From contig JAMPAL010000006.1 of NCBI GenBank assembly GCA_023667245.1, positions 1 through 64,000 on the forward strand: a DNA stretch of 64,000 bases, written 5' to 3'. The notes under the pieces are model-generated. The model searched no databases, was not told where the DNA came from, and was given only the letters and a program-made list of their open reading frames with translations. This stretch comes from Anaeroplasma bactoclasticum. Its GTDB lineage: Bacteria; Bacillota_I; Bacilli_A; ML615J-28; CAG-313. Each line of letters opens with the position of its first letter. The first letter of the stretch is position 1. Positions 1 to 8,421 of this stretch are shown here, piece after piece. A program made the translations under genes and the position numbers.

Positions 1-305
1 TAAGATTCAGTGTGCTTTGTCTCAATCAAAGTAGGAATAGGATGATTCATACCATACATTTGCACAATATTTTGAATTTTTTTGAATAAGAGTTCATCCA
101 TCCCAGAATGTGTTGTCCTTTCTTTTTCTTCTGATAAATTACGATGAAAGGAAGTAGCCAACGTCTTTGTATTTTTAGAAGTAGCGGGATCTCTACTATC
201 AAAATAGCGCTGTGAGCCATTAGATAGAATCGGAGTTGAAACACTGTGAATAAAAAGAAGGGGTTCAGGAACCGTCTTTCTTGCTAAATTATTTTCATTA
301 TTCAT
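1..305 (-). CDS. Unknown protein, N-terminal part only (runs off the left edge)
   Basis: An open frame reads leftwards from an ATG at 305 to the window edge without a stop, giving about 101 residues. A GGTGAT ribosome site lies just upstream of the ATG. The visible part is hydrophilic, begins MNNENNLARKTVPEPLLFI, and has no signal peptide, membrane segment or motif that I recognise. A sequence upstream (about 313-346) resembles a sigma-E-type promoter, so a sporulation role is possible but unproven. The function is unknown. The opposite-frame ORF at 47-244 is a shadow of this gene. Confidence 0.6.
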   Translation of the reverse strand, partial: MNNENNLARKTVPEPLLFIHSVSTPILSNGSQRYFDSRDPATSKNTKTLATSFHRNLSEEKERTTHSGMDELLFKKIQNIVQMYGMNHPIPTLIETKHTES

Positions 306-390
306 ATTATCACCACTATTATATATGAAAATACATTCTAAAATATTAAAAACAAAATGAGGTTTTATTCATTAATCCAATCATCATTTA

Positions 391-1161
391 TTAACGATTT
401 ATATTTTTTTGATAAATGACATATAGCCCATCTAATAAAACAGTCTCGTCATATATAACCTTTGTTTTCAAAACGTCTTTAATGATTCTTGCATATCCTC
501 CAGTTAATATCACATGGGCATGCTGAATTTGCAACTCTTCCTTAATCTTTTCTACTAAGCCATCAACCATGGCCACATGACCATATACAATACCACTTTG
601 AATAGAGGTAGAAGTTTCATTGTTCACTACTTTTGTTGGTACTTCTAGCGCTGTTCTTGATAACTTTGAAGTTGTATTGACCAAACTATCCATAGCGCCC
701 TTGATACCTGCACAAATAGCACCGCCTAAGAATACTTTATGTTCTGTAACAACTAACAACTTGGTTGCTGTCCCCATATCAACAACAATAACTGGACCAC
801 CATATTTATAATAGGCACCTACACAATCACAGAGCAAGTCTGCTCCTAATTGTTTAGGATGTTCTAATTTGATTTGTAACCCGCTTTTTAATCCTGCTCC
901 AACAAAAAGTGGTTTTATATGATAATATCTTTCCATCATATGTAAAAAAACTGAATCTAATTGTGGCACAACAGAAGCAATGATACATCCTTCAATTGCA
1001 TCTATTTGAGCAATATTAGCAATTGAAATGTTGATTTTTTGATAATAATCGTCTTCAGTCAGTAAAGCATTGGTAACATAGCGAAAGGTTTGAATGACTT
1101 TTCCTTCTTTACAAATGCCTAAAACAATATTTGTATTACCAATATCAAAAAGTAATATCAT
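391..1161 (-). CDS. coaX: Type III pantothenate kinase
   Basis: This enzyme phosphorylates pantothenate, the first step of coenzyme A synthesis, in the cytoplasm. The protein is about 256 residues, normal for CoaX. It begins MILLFDIGNTN, the phosphate-binding DxGNTN motif of the ASKHA fold, and has LGADLLCD near residue 100 and VVDMGTATK near residue 125, both typical of type III kinases. I prefer the ATG at 1161 because GAAGGT lies at good spacing before it. A GTG at 1176 in the same frame would add five residues that other CoaX proteins lack. It follows the dlt-like operon in the same direction with a 158-base gap. CoA supplies the phosphopantetheine arm needed by the carrier protein of that operon, which may or may not be coincidence. 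Confidence 0.93.
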   Translation of the reverse strand: MILLFDIGNTNIVLGICKEGKVIQTFRYVTNALLTEDDYYQKINISIANIAQIDAIEGCIIASVVPQLDSVFLHMMERYYHIKPLFVGAGLKSGLQIKLEHPKQLGADLLCDCVGAYYKYGGPVIVVDMGTATKLLVVTEHKVFLGGAICAGIKGAMDSLVNTTSKLSRTALEVPTKVVNNETSTSIQSGIVYGHVAMVDGLVEKIKEELQIQHAHVILTGGYARIIKDVLKTKVIYDETVLLDGLYVIYQKNINR

Positions 1162-1319
1162 CTTTTCTACCTTCACTTTCTTTCATTTCATAATCTCTTT
1201 ATATTTATTATACACTATTTTCCATCATTTATCAAGTAAAGGTGGCTTAAAATGAACATATTTCCACTATCAATATTAAAAAACAAGCACTTTAGAGTAA
1301 AATGCTTGTTTAAAATCCG

Positions 1320-2285
1320 CTATGCTATTGGAATATTATTTTTATGGAGCAATTCTTCGTATGCCTTTACTTCTTTTTCCCATACTTTTTGAGATTTTCG
1401 ATAATCTGTTAAGATTTGATAATTATCTAACAATGTACCCAAGTGTTTGGCTACTTTGATCGAACCATAAATGTTCAAGTGATTCCCCTTATCCCTAAAA
1501 TCAGTTTTAAAATCAAAATCAAGATATTCAGGATGAATATTATAATCTATAAATTCAATATGATGTTCTTTCGCATAAGAAGCAACGCCATAACTTTTGG
1601 CATAGCTCCAAGAAGAAGGGGATGGCATTTCGACAAATAAAAGTTTGATTCCCTTCCTTTCACATAATTTACGAATTTTTTCTAAGTATTGTACACTTCT
1701 TTTTGGCAATACTTTTTCATCGCTATCTTTATTACCCATATAATTTTTCAACTGATAATTGTAACGCTTATTCGAATATCTAAATCCTTTTAATTCATCA
1801 TAATTATCATTGAGTTTTGGTATTTTGGTAAAATCTTGCCACTTTAAATTTTTCCATCTAGCATGGTAGATAAAAGGGGAAGCTAGAAACTGCAATTTAA
1901 TCAAAGACTGTGTATAATCAGCTATTCCCATTTTTTCATACAAAAAATCAGTTTCCACAATACATACTTTGATTTGTTGTTTCTTGGTAATGTCTTGTAG
2001 AAGACGATATCCGAGCATTGGACTTGCCTTTGCTACACCACAACAATAAGATGTAATGCCATACAAGCGATATAACTCTAGTGGATTGAACGCACTATAT
2101 AAATCACTATTTCCAATTCCAACGACTTCAATGGTATTTTTGGCTTCTGCCTCAAATCCTCTACCTGCATAAAATTTATCTCCCCCTTTATCTGCTTTCG
2201 TTTTTGGGGTAAGTACAACACATGCGGCTAAGTAGATAACAACAAACATAGCCAAGAATAGGGTTATTCTCTTCCATAATTTCAT
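1320..2285 (-). CDS. Membrane-anchored SGNH/AlgJ-like protein closing a dlt-like operon
   Basis: The protein has 321 residues and one N-terminal hydrophobic segment (about 7-25). That segment contains LAAC, so a lipoprotein anchor is an alternative to a membrane anchor. The extracytoplasmic part carries an SGNH-type nucleophile motif GIGNSD with Ser60, and near the C-terminus a DKGNHLNIYG block that would supply the catalytic Asp and His. It occupies the place of DltD, but it is about 100 residues shorter than usual DltD and I do not see the DltD signature. It probably moves or removes acyl groups on a surface polymer, partnered with the MBOAT protein encoded immediately upstream (2-base gap). 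The start is set by GGAGG embedded in the last codons of the MBOAT gene. Confidence 0.75.
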   Translation of the reverse strand: MKLWKRITLFLAMFVVIYLAACVVLTPKTKADKGGDKFYAGRGFEAEAKNTIEVVGIGNSDLYSAFNPLELYRLYGITSYCCGVAKASPMLGYRLLQDITKKQQIKVCIVETDFLYEKMGIADYTQSLIKLQFLASPFIYHARWKNLKWQDFTKIPKLNDNYDELKGFRYSNKRYNYQLKNYMGNKDSDEKVLPKRSVQYLEKIRKLCERKGIKLLFVEMPSPSSWSYAKSYGVASYAKEHHIEFIDYNIHPEYLDFDFKTDFRDKGNHLNIYGSIKVAKHLGTLLDNYQILTDYRKSQKVWEKEVKAYEELLHKNNIPIA

Positions 2286-2287
2286 AA

Positions 2288-3835
2288 TTAAAAGCCTCCA
2301 TAAATTGGATCAGGTGGTATATATCCCAAACCATATGCTCCAAAAATAATGATGCCAAAGATTAAAATCAAATAGGCAGCATATTTAATACCAACAGGTA
2401 ATCTCTCAATACGTTGATAAATATCAAATTTTTTGGTTTGTAGCCACTCAAATATCAACAAAATAATGATTGCCAAAACTGCAATTACGCACTCTTTCAC
2501 CTCAAAAATACTAGTTAACTTTGTGCTACTTGGTTGAAATATATTTACAATATATTTCCCTGCATCCGTTAATGTATTACATCTAAAAATAAGCATACCT
2601 ATATTGACTAAAATAAAGGTTTTGATAATACCTAATAAATGGAAAACAGTTTTATGTTTTATTTTATGCGCAAAGTGATGAGAAATGATATTTTCTATCA
2701 TCATTACAATGTAATAATAAAGCCCGTATATCAAATACTTGAAACTAGCACCATGCCACAATCCTGTAAGTGACCATACAACAAATAAAACGATACAACT
2801 TGGTAAAAAAGTTTCCCAAAAATTTGATACTTTTCCTCTCAATTTTTTACATAACCAGTTAATCGGCCTAGACATCGAAAGTGGATAAAATACATATTCT
2901 CTAAACCATGTACCAAGACTAATATGCCATCTTCTCCAAAATTCACCTACAGATGAAGAAAAAAATGGTTGTTCAAAATTTCTTTCTAGTTGAATGCCAT
3001 ACATTTTAGAGACACCTCTTACCATATCAATGATTCCCGAAAATTCTGTATATAATTGAAAAGTAAACGCAATTACACCTAAAATCAGTATGGGGCCAGT
3101 AACACCTTTATCAAAGGTTTGCGTTACCAAAATGGCCAGTCTATCCGCAATTACAATTTTTTTAAATAATCCCACTAAAATAAGCAATAATCCCTTTTTA
3201 AAATGTTCAAACCGAAATGATTGAGGTTCCTTTAATTGAGGCAATAATTGGTCATAGTGTGAAATAGGACCTTCTAATAGGCAAGGAAAATAAGTAGTGA
3301 ATAACAAAACATCTAAATAATTTTTACTTGCCTTGTACTTTCCCCGATATACATCCACAAGATAACCCGTATTAGACAGTGTGTAATAACTGATACCTAA
3401 AGGCATTAAAATTTTAAACATTGGAATTTGAAAATTCCAGTTGAATATAGAAAAAACAGAATTAAGCATACCATCGAAAAAATTCAAATATTTAATCGAA
3501 ATCAATAAGCCTAAATTTAGAATCAGAGCTACAATTAAAATACGTTTATTCGCTTTTTTAGTTTTTAATTTTTCTTGTTTAAAAGTTTCTTTATCAAATT
3601 CAGCTTTCTTACTTTTGAGTGTCTCATTTTTTTGACTCATCATTCGTGCAAATAAATACACAATAAAAGCACTAAGTAAAACAAAGAGCATCATCCATTT
3701 ACTAGCAAATCCCAATAAAATCAAACTACCTAGAATTAAAATCAGATAACGGTATTTCTTAAAAAACACCATATAAAGCAAGTAGACTATTGATCCAAAA
3801 ATCAATAGCCACAGCAATTGTTCATAGGCTTTCAT
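2288..3835 (-). CDS. dltB: MBOAT-family membrane O-acyltransferase (DltB-like)
   Basis: This is a 515-residue multi-spanning membrane protein of the MBOAT family. In DltB such proteins pass an acyl group from a carrier protein across the membrane to a surface polymer. Visible family features are EGPISHYDQLLPQL near residue 190, the FWRRWHISLG stretch near residue 300, and GLWHGASFKYLIYG with the invariant His at about residue 361. Length and topology match DltB and the alginate O-acetylase AlgI. It starts two bases after the carrier gene and ends two bases before the SGNH gene, so the three are tightly coupled. The acyl group need not be D-alanine; see the adenylating enzyme of the same operon. 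Confidence 0.88.
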   Translation of the reverse strand: MKAYEQLLWLLIFGSIVYLLYMVFFKKYRYLILILGSLILLGFASKWMMLFVLLSAFIVYLFARMMSQKNETLKSKKAEFDKETFKQEKLKTKKANKRILIVALILNLGLLISIKYLNFFDGMLNSVFSIFNWNFQIPMFKILMPLGISYYTLSNTGYLVDVYRGKYKASKNYLDVLLFTTYFPCLLEGPISHYDQLLPQLKEPQSFRFEHFKKGLLLILVGLFKKIVIADRLAILVTQTFDKGVTGPILILGVIAFTFQLYTEFSGIIDMVRGVSKMYGIQLERNFEQPFFSSSVGEFWRRWHISLGTWFREYVFYPLSMSRPINWLCKKLRGKVSNFWETFLPSCIVLFVVWSLTGLWHGASFKYLIYGLYYYIVMMIENIISHHFAHKIKHKTVFHLLGIIKTFILVNIGMLIFRCNTLTDAGKYIVNIFQPSSTKLTSIFEVKECVIAVLAIIILLIFEWLQTKKFDIYQRIERLPVGIKYAAYLILIFGIIIFGAYGLGYIPPDPIYGGF

Positions 3836-3836
3836 A

Positions 3837-4067
3837 TTATTCGTCTTGAACTTTTTCTATTAGTTTCACCATATCATCAACAGACTCAAAATTTTCTGGA
3901 ACAATATAAAGTGGAGAAATAGATATATCAAATTCGTCAGATATCATCATTATCAGTCTCACAACCTCCATACTGGTTAATATTTGACGTGTGATGAGTT
4001 GTGTTTCATTTTCATAATCCACTCCTGGTTTTAATTCTTCTAATATTTCTAATAGTGTTTCTTTCAC
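3837..4067 (-). CDS. dltC: Acyl carrier protein, DltC-like
   Basis: This is a 76-residue acidic carrier protein, the same size as DltC. Ser32, in ILTSMEVVRL at the start of helix 2, is the likely attachment point for 4'-phosphopantetheine. The residue before it is Thr, where carrier proteins normally have Asp (DS motif). The start is a GTG at 4067, preceded by AGGAGG at seven bases. It lies between the adenylating enzyme and the MBOAT gene, so the order is A-C-B-D rather than the usual A-B-C-D. It should accept the acyl group from the adenylating enzyme and deliver it to the MBOAT protein. Confidence 0.85.
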   Translation of the reverse strand: MKETLLEILEELKPGVDYENETQLITRQILTSMEVVRLIMMISDEFDISISPLYIVPENFESVDDMVKLIEKVQDE

Positions 4068-4079
4068 AATGAATCCTCC

Positions 4080-5603
4080 TTATTTTTTCAAAATATATTC
4101 TTCTTGGTAATATTTTCGATCAATTTTTCCGTTTTGATTCAGTTTTACATGCGACAATAATTCATATCTTTGTGGAATCATATAATATGGCATTTTAGCC
4201 TGCAATTTTTCGTTTAAATCTTGTTGCGTAATTTTTCCAACATAACAACAAATAATTTCATCCTTTTGACCATTATATAAACAAAACGCTGTTTTGATTT
4301 CCTCTAAAGCATTACATCCAGCCTCAATTTCACCGAGTTCTATTCGATATCCCATATGTTTGATTTGAAAGTCCTTTCGACAAAGATAAACCAATTCACC
4401 TTGAGTATTGTATTTGCACAAATCACCTGTTTTATATACCATCTCTGGATAGTACGGGTTTAAAGGATTTTGGACAAAAGCTTCTTTGGTTTTTTCAGGA
4501 TTTTGATAATATCCACTGGCGACAAAAGCGCCTTTAACATAAAGTTCCCCTTCTTCTTTTGGAGTCGCTAATTCACCCTTATCGTTAATCAAAAATACTT
4601 CTAAATTTTCACAAGCCTTTCCAATGGGTAATACTTCATCATTGGCAAATCGACGATTAACTTTATAGTATGTACAAATATCAGTTGTCTCGGTTGGACC
4701 AAATAAATTGGCAAAAGAAACTTGAGGCAGTTTATCCATCCAGTAGTTCAACACTTTCGTAGGCATAACTTCTCCCGCAAACATTGCGAATTGCAAATGT
4801 TGTGGCAATACATAATCCAATACTTTCATTTGTGCAATCATCTGATATGCAGAAGGAACCCAATATATAGTATTGATCTTCATTTGATTCATCACATCAA
4901 ACAATTTAATGGGAAATGTAAAATAACTTTTCGGAACAATATATAAAAAAGCGCCTGTAAAAAGAGTCGCAAAAACATCCGAAACAGACATACTAAAATA
5001 AAATGGTGTTTGACTCGCAAAACGAGTTTTATCAGATATACCAAAACAAGTGATAAACCATTCTATATAATTGACAATATTTTGATGATGAATAACAGTC
5101 CCTTTTGGTGTTCCCGTTGAACCTGATGTAAATAAGATATATACAGGATCTGTCGAAATCATTTCTTTGGCTCTACCTTCTAATCTTTGCTCATCTATTT
5201 CTAATGCATATATGGATTGGACTACAATAGAAGGGTATGCATCAAGTGCTATCCAGCGATTGACGTTTGCCTCATCAAAAATCAATAGTTTAGGAGATGC
5301 AATTTGCATAATTTTTTCGATGCGTTCAATCGGTGATTCTACATCGATTACAACATAAGGTGTTCCTGCGTACATACAAGCAAGCATTGCTATAATCGTA
5401 TAAATACCTCGATTTGTCGCAATACCCACTACTTCATTTTTAGATGTTTTAGGAATAATTGCGGTAGCAAGTGATTTTGCATAATGCTGTAAATCCCGAT
5501 AGGATAAACTATATTCTGGATCTTGAAAAGCAATTTTATCCAATTGATTTTGCTTTCCTAACGATATAATTGTATCTTCAAATGCTGTTATTACTGTCTT
5601 CAT
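4080..5603 (-). CDS. dltA: Adenylating enzyme, DltA-like with altered substrate pocket
   Basis: This ANL-superfamily adenylation enzyme of 507 residues (ATG at 5603, GGTGAT upstream) should activate an acid as its AMP ester and load the adjacent carrier protein. It has the P-loop-like TSGSTGTPKG (159-168), FGPTETT near 301, YKTGDL, and the C-terminal catalytic lysine in NGKIDRK. Overall it aligns with B. subtilis DltA along its length. In DltA the motif FSFDLSVMD supplies the Asp that binds the amino group of D-Ala; here it reads FYFSMSVSD with Ser204. The DltA Cys in MFCGE, linked to D-Ala selection, is Ala276 (MFAGE). A substrate other than D-Ala is therefore likely. It is the first gene of the operon behind a consensus promoter. 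The dlt name is given by similarity only. Confidence 0.8.
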   Translation of the reverse strand: MKTVITAFEDTIISLGKQNQLDKIAFQDPEYSLSYRDLQHYAKSLATAIIPKTSKNEVVGIATNRGIYTIIAMLACMYAGTPYVVIDVESPIERIEKIMQIASPKLLIFDEANVNRWIALDAYPSIVVQSIYALEIDEQRLEGRAKEMISTDPVYILFTSGSTGTPKGTVIHHQNIVNYIEWFITCFGISDKTRFASQTPFYFSMSVSDVFATLFTGAFLYIVPKSYFTFPIKLFDVMNQMKINTIYWVPSAYQMIAQMKVLDYVLPQHLQFAMFAGEVMPTKVLNYWMDKLPQVSFANLFGPTETTDICTYYKVNRRFANDEVLPIGKACENLEVFLINDKGELATPKEEGELYVKGAFVASGYYQNPEKTKEAFVQNPLNPYYPEMVYKTGDLCKYNTQGELVYLCRKDFQIKHMGYRIELGEIEAGCNALEEIKTAFCLYNGQKDEIICCYVGKITQQDLNEKLQAKMPYYMIPQRYELLSHVKLNQNGKIDRKYYQEEYILKK

Positions 5604-5620
5604 TTTTATCACCGTTCCAT

Positions 5621-5649
5621 ATTATACCACTTTTTATAGTAAAAGTAAA
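5621..5649 (-). promoter_or_regulatory. Sigma-A promoter of the dlt-like operon
   Basis: TTTACT at 5644-5649 and TATAAT at 5621-5626 are separated by 17 bases. The predicted start point is about ten bases before the ATG at 5603, so the leader is very short. Confidence 0.8.
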
Positions 5650-5760
5650 TACTCTATTTTATTTTTTTCCTTGAAATCACAGAAAAAAAGAATAACATCT
5701 ATCAATTTCATATCAATATATTTTTCCCTTTATTTCATCATTTATGAGTCACAACAACAA

Positions 5761-5787
5761 AAAAAGGAGACTCATTATCTCCTTTTT
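5761..5787 (-). terminator. Terminator of the perR-rubrerythrin operon
   Basis: A 10-bp stem of aaaaaggaga with its complement encloses a 7-base loop. It is followed on the minus strand by a T-rich run, just after the rubrerythrin stop. Confidence 0.85.
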
Positions 5788-5803
5788 TATTACCTAAAAC
5801 AGA

Positions 5804-6337
5804 TTAAAAATTATTGGCTTTTACTTCAAAATAAGCTTCTGGATGTGCACACACTGGACAAGCCTTTGGTGCTGTTTCACCAACATGTACATGACCACAA
5901 TTGCGACATACCCAAACAGTTACACCTGCTTTAGCAAATACTTGAGCTGTTTCAATATTTTCTGCTAATTTTCTATAACGCTCTTCGTGTTCTTTTTCAA
6001 TTTTTGCTACACCTTCAAATTGTTTAGCAATAGCAACAAATCCTTCTTCACGAGCCACTTTAGCAAATTCAGCATACATATCTGTCCATTCATAATTTTC
6101 ACCTGCTGCTGCTGCAAGTAAATTTTCTTTTGTTGTTCCAATTCCACCTAATAATTTGAACCATAATTTAGCATGTTCTTTTTCATTGTTAGCTGTTTCT
6201 TCAAAAATAGCAGCTATTTGTTCATAGCCTTCTTTTCTAGCTTTTGAAGCAAAATAAGTATACTTATTTCTTGCTTGTGATTCACCTGCAAACGCAGTCA
6301 TTAAATTTTGTTCTGTTCTACTTCCCTTTAATTCCAT
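5804..6337 (-). CDS. rbr: Rubrerythrin
   Basis: Rubrerythrin reduces hydrogen peroxide in anaerobes using a diiron site fed by a rubredoxin-type iron. The 177-residue protein has the ferritin-like four-helix domain with ExxH ligand pairs (NEKEH and EKEHEERY) and a C-terminal rubredoxin domain with CRNCGH and CPVC. The ATG at 6337 is chosen because it gives the standard start [11 protein letters not shown] with AAGGA upstream. It lies 20 bases inside the end of the upstream perR-like gene, so translation is probably coupled. The operator ahead of perR should control both genes in response to peroxide or iron. Confidence 0.95.
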   Translation of the reverse strand: MELKGSRTEQNLMTAFAGESQARNKYTYFASKARKEGYEQIAAIFEETANNEKEHAKLWFKLLGGIGTTKENLLAAAAGENYEWTDMYAEFAKVAREEGFVAIAKQFEGVAKIEKEHEERYRKLAENIETAQVFAKAGVTVWVCRNCGHVHVGETAPKACPVCAHPEAYFEVKANNF

Positions 6338-6734
6338 TTTCCTTTTTTTCCTTTCCCATAATTTGACATGTAGGGCAAACACCACTAAAACTAATTTGAT
6401 TGGCATATATCTTCACTTGATTTTTTTGTTCTACTGAAGCTATAATTGGTTCCACATCTATTTCCTCAATATCCATAAAGCATTTGCAAATCTGACAATA
6501 GAAATGCCCATGTGGCTTACGCATCTTATGGTCATAGTGGTCACCTTCACCAGGAATGCTTAATCTTGTGATTTTCCCCATTTCTACTAAATCATTTAAA
6601 TTGCGATAAACTGTTCCAAGACTAATGTTGGGCATATGTGCTCTTGCCTTCACATAAATACTTTCTGCAGTTGGGTGATCACAACTCGATTGAACAATTT
6701 CATAGATTAAATTCTTCTGTGCTGTTTTCCGCAT
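6318..6734 (-). CDS. perR: Fur-family regulator, PerR-like
   Basis: This is a 138-residue Fur-family repressor. It has an N-terminal winged helix ([14 protein letters not shown] recognition region), the metal-binding stretch [17 protein letters not shown], and two CxxC pairs (CQIC and CPTC) forming the structural zinc site. It shares an operon with rubrerythrin, which argues for PerR (peroxide sensing) rather than Fur or Zur. The gene is preceded by a perfect 23-base palindrome that overlaps the predicted transcription start, so it very likely represses itself and rubrerythrin. PerR and Fur cannot be told apart with certainty from sequence alone. Confidence 0.88.
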   Translation of the reverse strand: MRKTAQKNLIYEIVQSSCDHPTAESIYVKARAHMPNISLGTVYRNLNDLVEMGKITRLSIPGEGDHYDHKMRKPHGHFYCQICKCFMDIEEIDVEPIIASVEQKNQVKIYANQISFSGVCPTCQIMGKEKKENGIKGK

Positions 6735-6742
6735 ATTTCTCC

Positions 6743-6765
6743 TTAATAGTAATGATTACTATTAA
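6743..6765 (-). promoter_or_regulatory. Fur/PerR-type operator (perfect palindrome)
   Basis: An 11-1-11 inverted repeat (ttaatagtaat, g, attactattaa) lies between the -10 box and the perR start codon. It resembles the PerR/Fur box family (TTATAATNATTATAA type). Confidence 0.8.
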
Positions 6766-6769
6766 CTAT

Positions 6770-6797
6770 ATTATACCCTTTTTCTTTTTTATTGCAA
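6770..6797 (-). promoter_or_regulatory. Promoter of perR-rbr
   Basis: TTGCAA (6792-6797) and TATAAT (6770-6775) are spaced by 16 bases. The palindromic operator lies directly downstream, over the start point. Confidence 0.75.
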
Positions 6798-7057
6798 GCA
6801 TTTCGCTTTTGAGATAATTACAAAAACAAAAGGACTTATTCATACTATTATCATATATATTCCATACTACTATCTGTCTTATAATTCCAATGGATAGGTC
6901 CATTCGATAGTACAGATAACATATTTTTTCAAATAAGAACGAATCTAACCTTATCGTATTGATTTTTTCCTTTCTTAGATTATAGTTTCTTTTTTCTTTC
7001 TTTTTTTATCATTTTGGTGTATAATATAAAAAAGAAGGAAGAAAGGAAATAATTCTT
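6798..7057. other. Intergenic stretch between the perR promoter and holA
   Basis: No gene is seen here. An imperfect hairpin lies at 6868-6918, and a TATAAT box at 7020-7025 with a poor -35 probably serves holA. A purine-rich ribosome site lies at about 7033-7048. Confidence 0.6.
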
Positions 7058-8029
7058 ATGCGTGATGAAGATTTAATTTATCTTTTTACGGGAACATCAG
7101 AAATTTTTATTAAAAATAGAATGAATAGAATCATTCAAAGTTTTAATAAATTAGATACCACCACAATCAAGTACGATATGGAAGTAACTTCTTTATCACA
7201 TGTTCTAGAAGATGCCATCACTGTTCCTTTTTTAGAAGATTTAAAAATTATTATTTTGAAAAATCCTAAATTTTTAACTAAAACAAATACTACTTCAAAA
7301 GAGGATACTAAAGCATTTATTAGGTATCTGAAAAACCCTGTTGATACAACTATATTGATGATTGATGCAACCAACACTATAATTGCACAAAGCAATGAAA
7401 TCTATAAAATGCTCCGAAATGTGGCTAAAATCATTGATTACCCTGAACCAGAAGAAATTGAACTAAAGGGATGGATTGTACGTAGCTTTGATAGTAACAG
7501 TATTGATATCAAAGATGATGCATTGAATTTATTACTAGAATATATTGGTGATAATCAACCTAGACTAGCAACAGAAATTGAAAAATTAACATCGTACATT
7601 GGAAAAGGAGGAACTATCCGACAATCCGATATTCGACTTTTAGTATCAAAAGATGTTAGTAATGAAGTGTATCACTTGATTAAAGCAATTATTCAAAAAG
7701 ATTTGGACCAAACATATGCTATCTATTCTAATTTAATTACGCACACAAAAGATGCACTTACCATTATTGCACTCATATCTAATAAATTCAAAGAATTGAT
7801 TTCAACTTACAAATTACTAAAATATGGATATAGTCAAAGTGATATAGCAAAATTCTACAATGTAACCACGGGTAAAGCCTATTATTTGGTACAAGAGGCA
7901 AAAGCGTTTAAATTATCAGATTTGGAATACTATATTGAAAAATTATCCGAATTAGACTATCAGATTAAAAGTGGCAAAATAGATAAAAATATTGGTTTAG
8001 AATTACTTTTATTAAAATTACCAAAGTAA
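7058..8029 (+). CDS. holA: DNA polymerase III delta subunit (clamp loader)
   Basis: The delta subunit opens the beta sliding clamp during loading by the DNA polymerase III clamp loader. The 323-residue protein matches the HolA/YqeN length and layout. The N-terminal part begins LIYLFTGTSEIFIKNRMNRI, followed by the AAA-like domain and the C-terminal helical collar (DYQIKSGKIDKNIGLELLLLKL). GAAAGGAAA precedes the ATG. It converges on rpsT with a shared terminator. Downstream rpsT is a usual holA neighbour in Firmicutes, which supports the call. Confidence 0.93.
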   Translation: MRDEDLIYLFTGTSEIFIKNRMNRIIQSFNKLDTTTIKYDMEVTSLSHVLEDAITVPFLEDLKIIILKNPKFLTKTNTTSKEDTKAFIRYLKNPVDTTILMIDATNTIIAQSNEIYKMLRNVAKIIDYPEPEEIELKGWIVRSFDSNSIDIKDDALNLLLEYIGDNQPRLATEIEKLTSYIGKGGTIRQSDIRLLVSKDVSNEVYHLIKAIIQKDLDQTYAIYSNLITHTKDALTIIALISNKFKELISTYKLLKYGYSQSDIAKFYNVTTGKAYYLVQEAKAFKLSDLEYYIEKLSELDYQIKSGKIDKNIGLELLLLKLPK

Positions 8030-8035
8030 AGAAAA

Positions 8036-8065
8036 AAGAAGCTATTTCAAATGAAGTAGCTTCTT
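8036..8065. terminator. Bidirectional terminator between holA and rpsT
   Basis: A 9-bp stem (aagaagcta with tagcttctt) encloses a 12-base loop. It has an A-run on one side and a T-run on the other, between two convergent genes. Confidence 0.85.
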
Positions 8066-8079
8066 ATTTTTTAATTCAA

Positions 8080-8343
8080 TTATGCCATTGCGTTTAGGGC
8101 TTTAGCTAAACGAGATTTTTGATGTGCTGCATAATTCTTATGATGAATACCTTTTGATACAGCCTTATCAATTTTTTTACATGCAAAATTAAAAGCCTCT
8201 TGTGCTTTTGCTTTATCACCTGCTGCTACAGCAACTTCAAAAGTTTTAATTGCAGTCTTTAGTGAAGAAGAAAATGAATTATTTAATAATCTTCTCTTAT
8301 TGTTAGTAATATCTCGTTTCTTTTGTTGCTTAATGTTTGCCAT
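8080..8343 (-). CDS. rpsT: 30S ribosomal protein S20
   Basis: S20 binds 16S rRNA in the small subunit. The 87-residue protein begins MANIKQQKKRDITNNKRRLLNN, typical of S20, and is rich in Lys, Arg and Ala. The ATG at 8343 is preceded by GGAGGTG at seven bases. An upstream in-frame GTG at 8352 lies within the ribosome-site region and is unlikely to be the start. Confidence 0.97.
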   Translation of the reverse strand: MANIKQQKKRDITNNKRRLLNNSFSSSLKTAIKTFEVAVAAGDKAKAQEAFNFACKKIDKAVSKGIHHKNYAAHQKSRLAKALNAMA

Positions 8344-8421
8344 TAGTTTCACCTCCGAGGTTATTTCTTAAGTATTATATCATAAATTGAAAAAAAGGTA
8401 AAGTAAAAGATACTTTTTATT

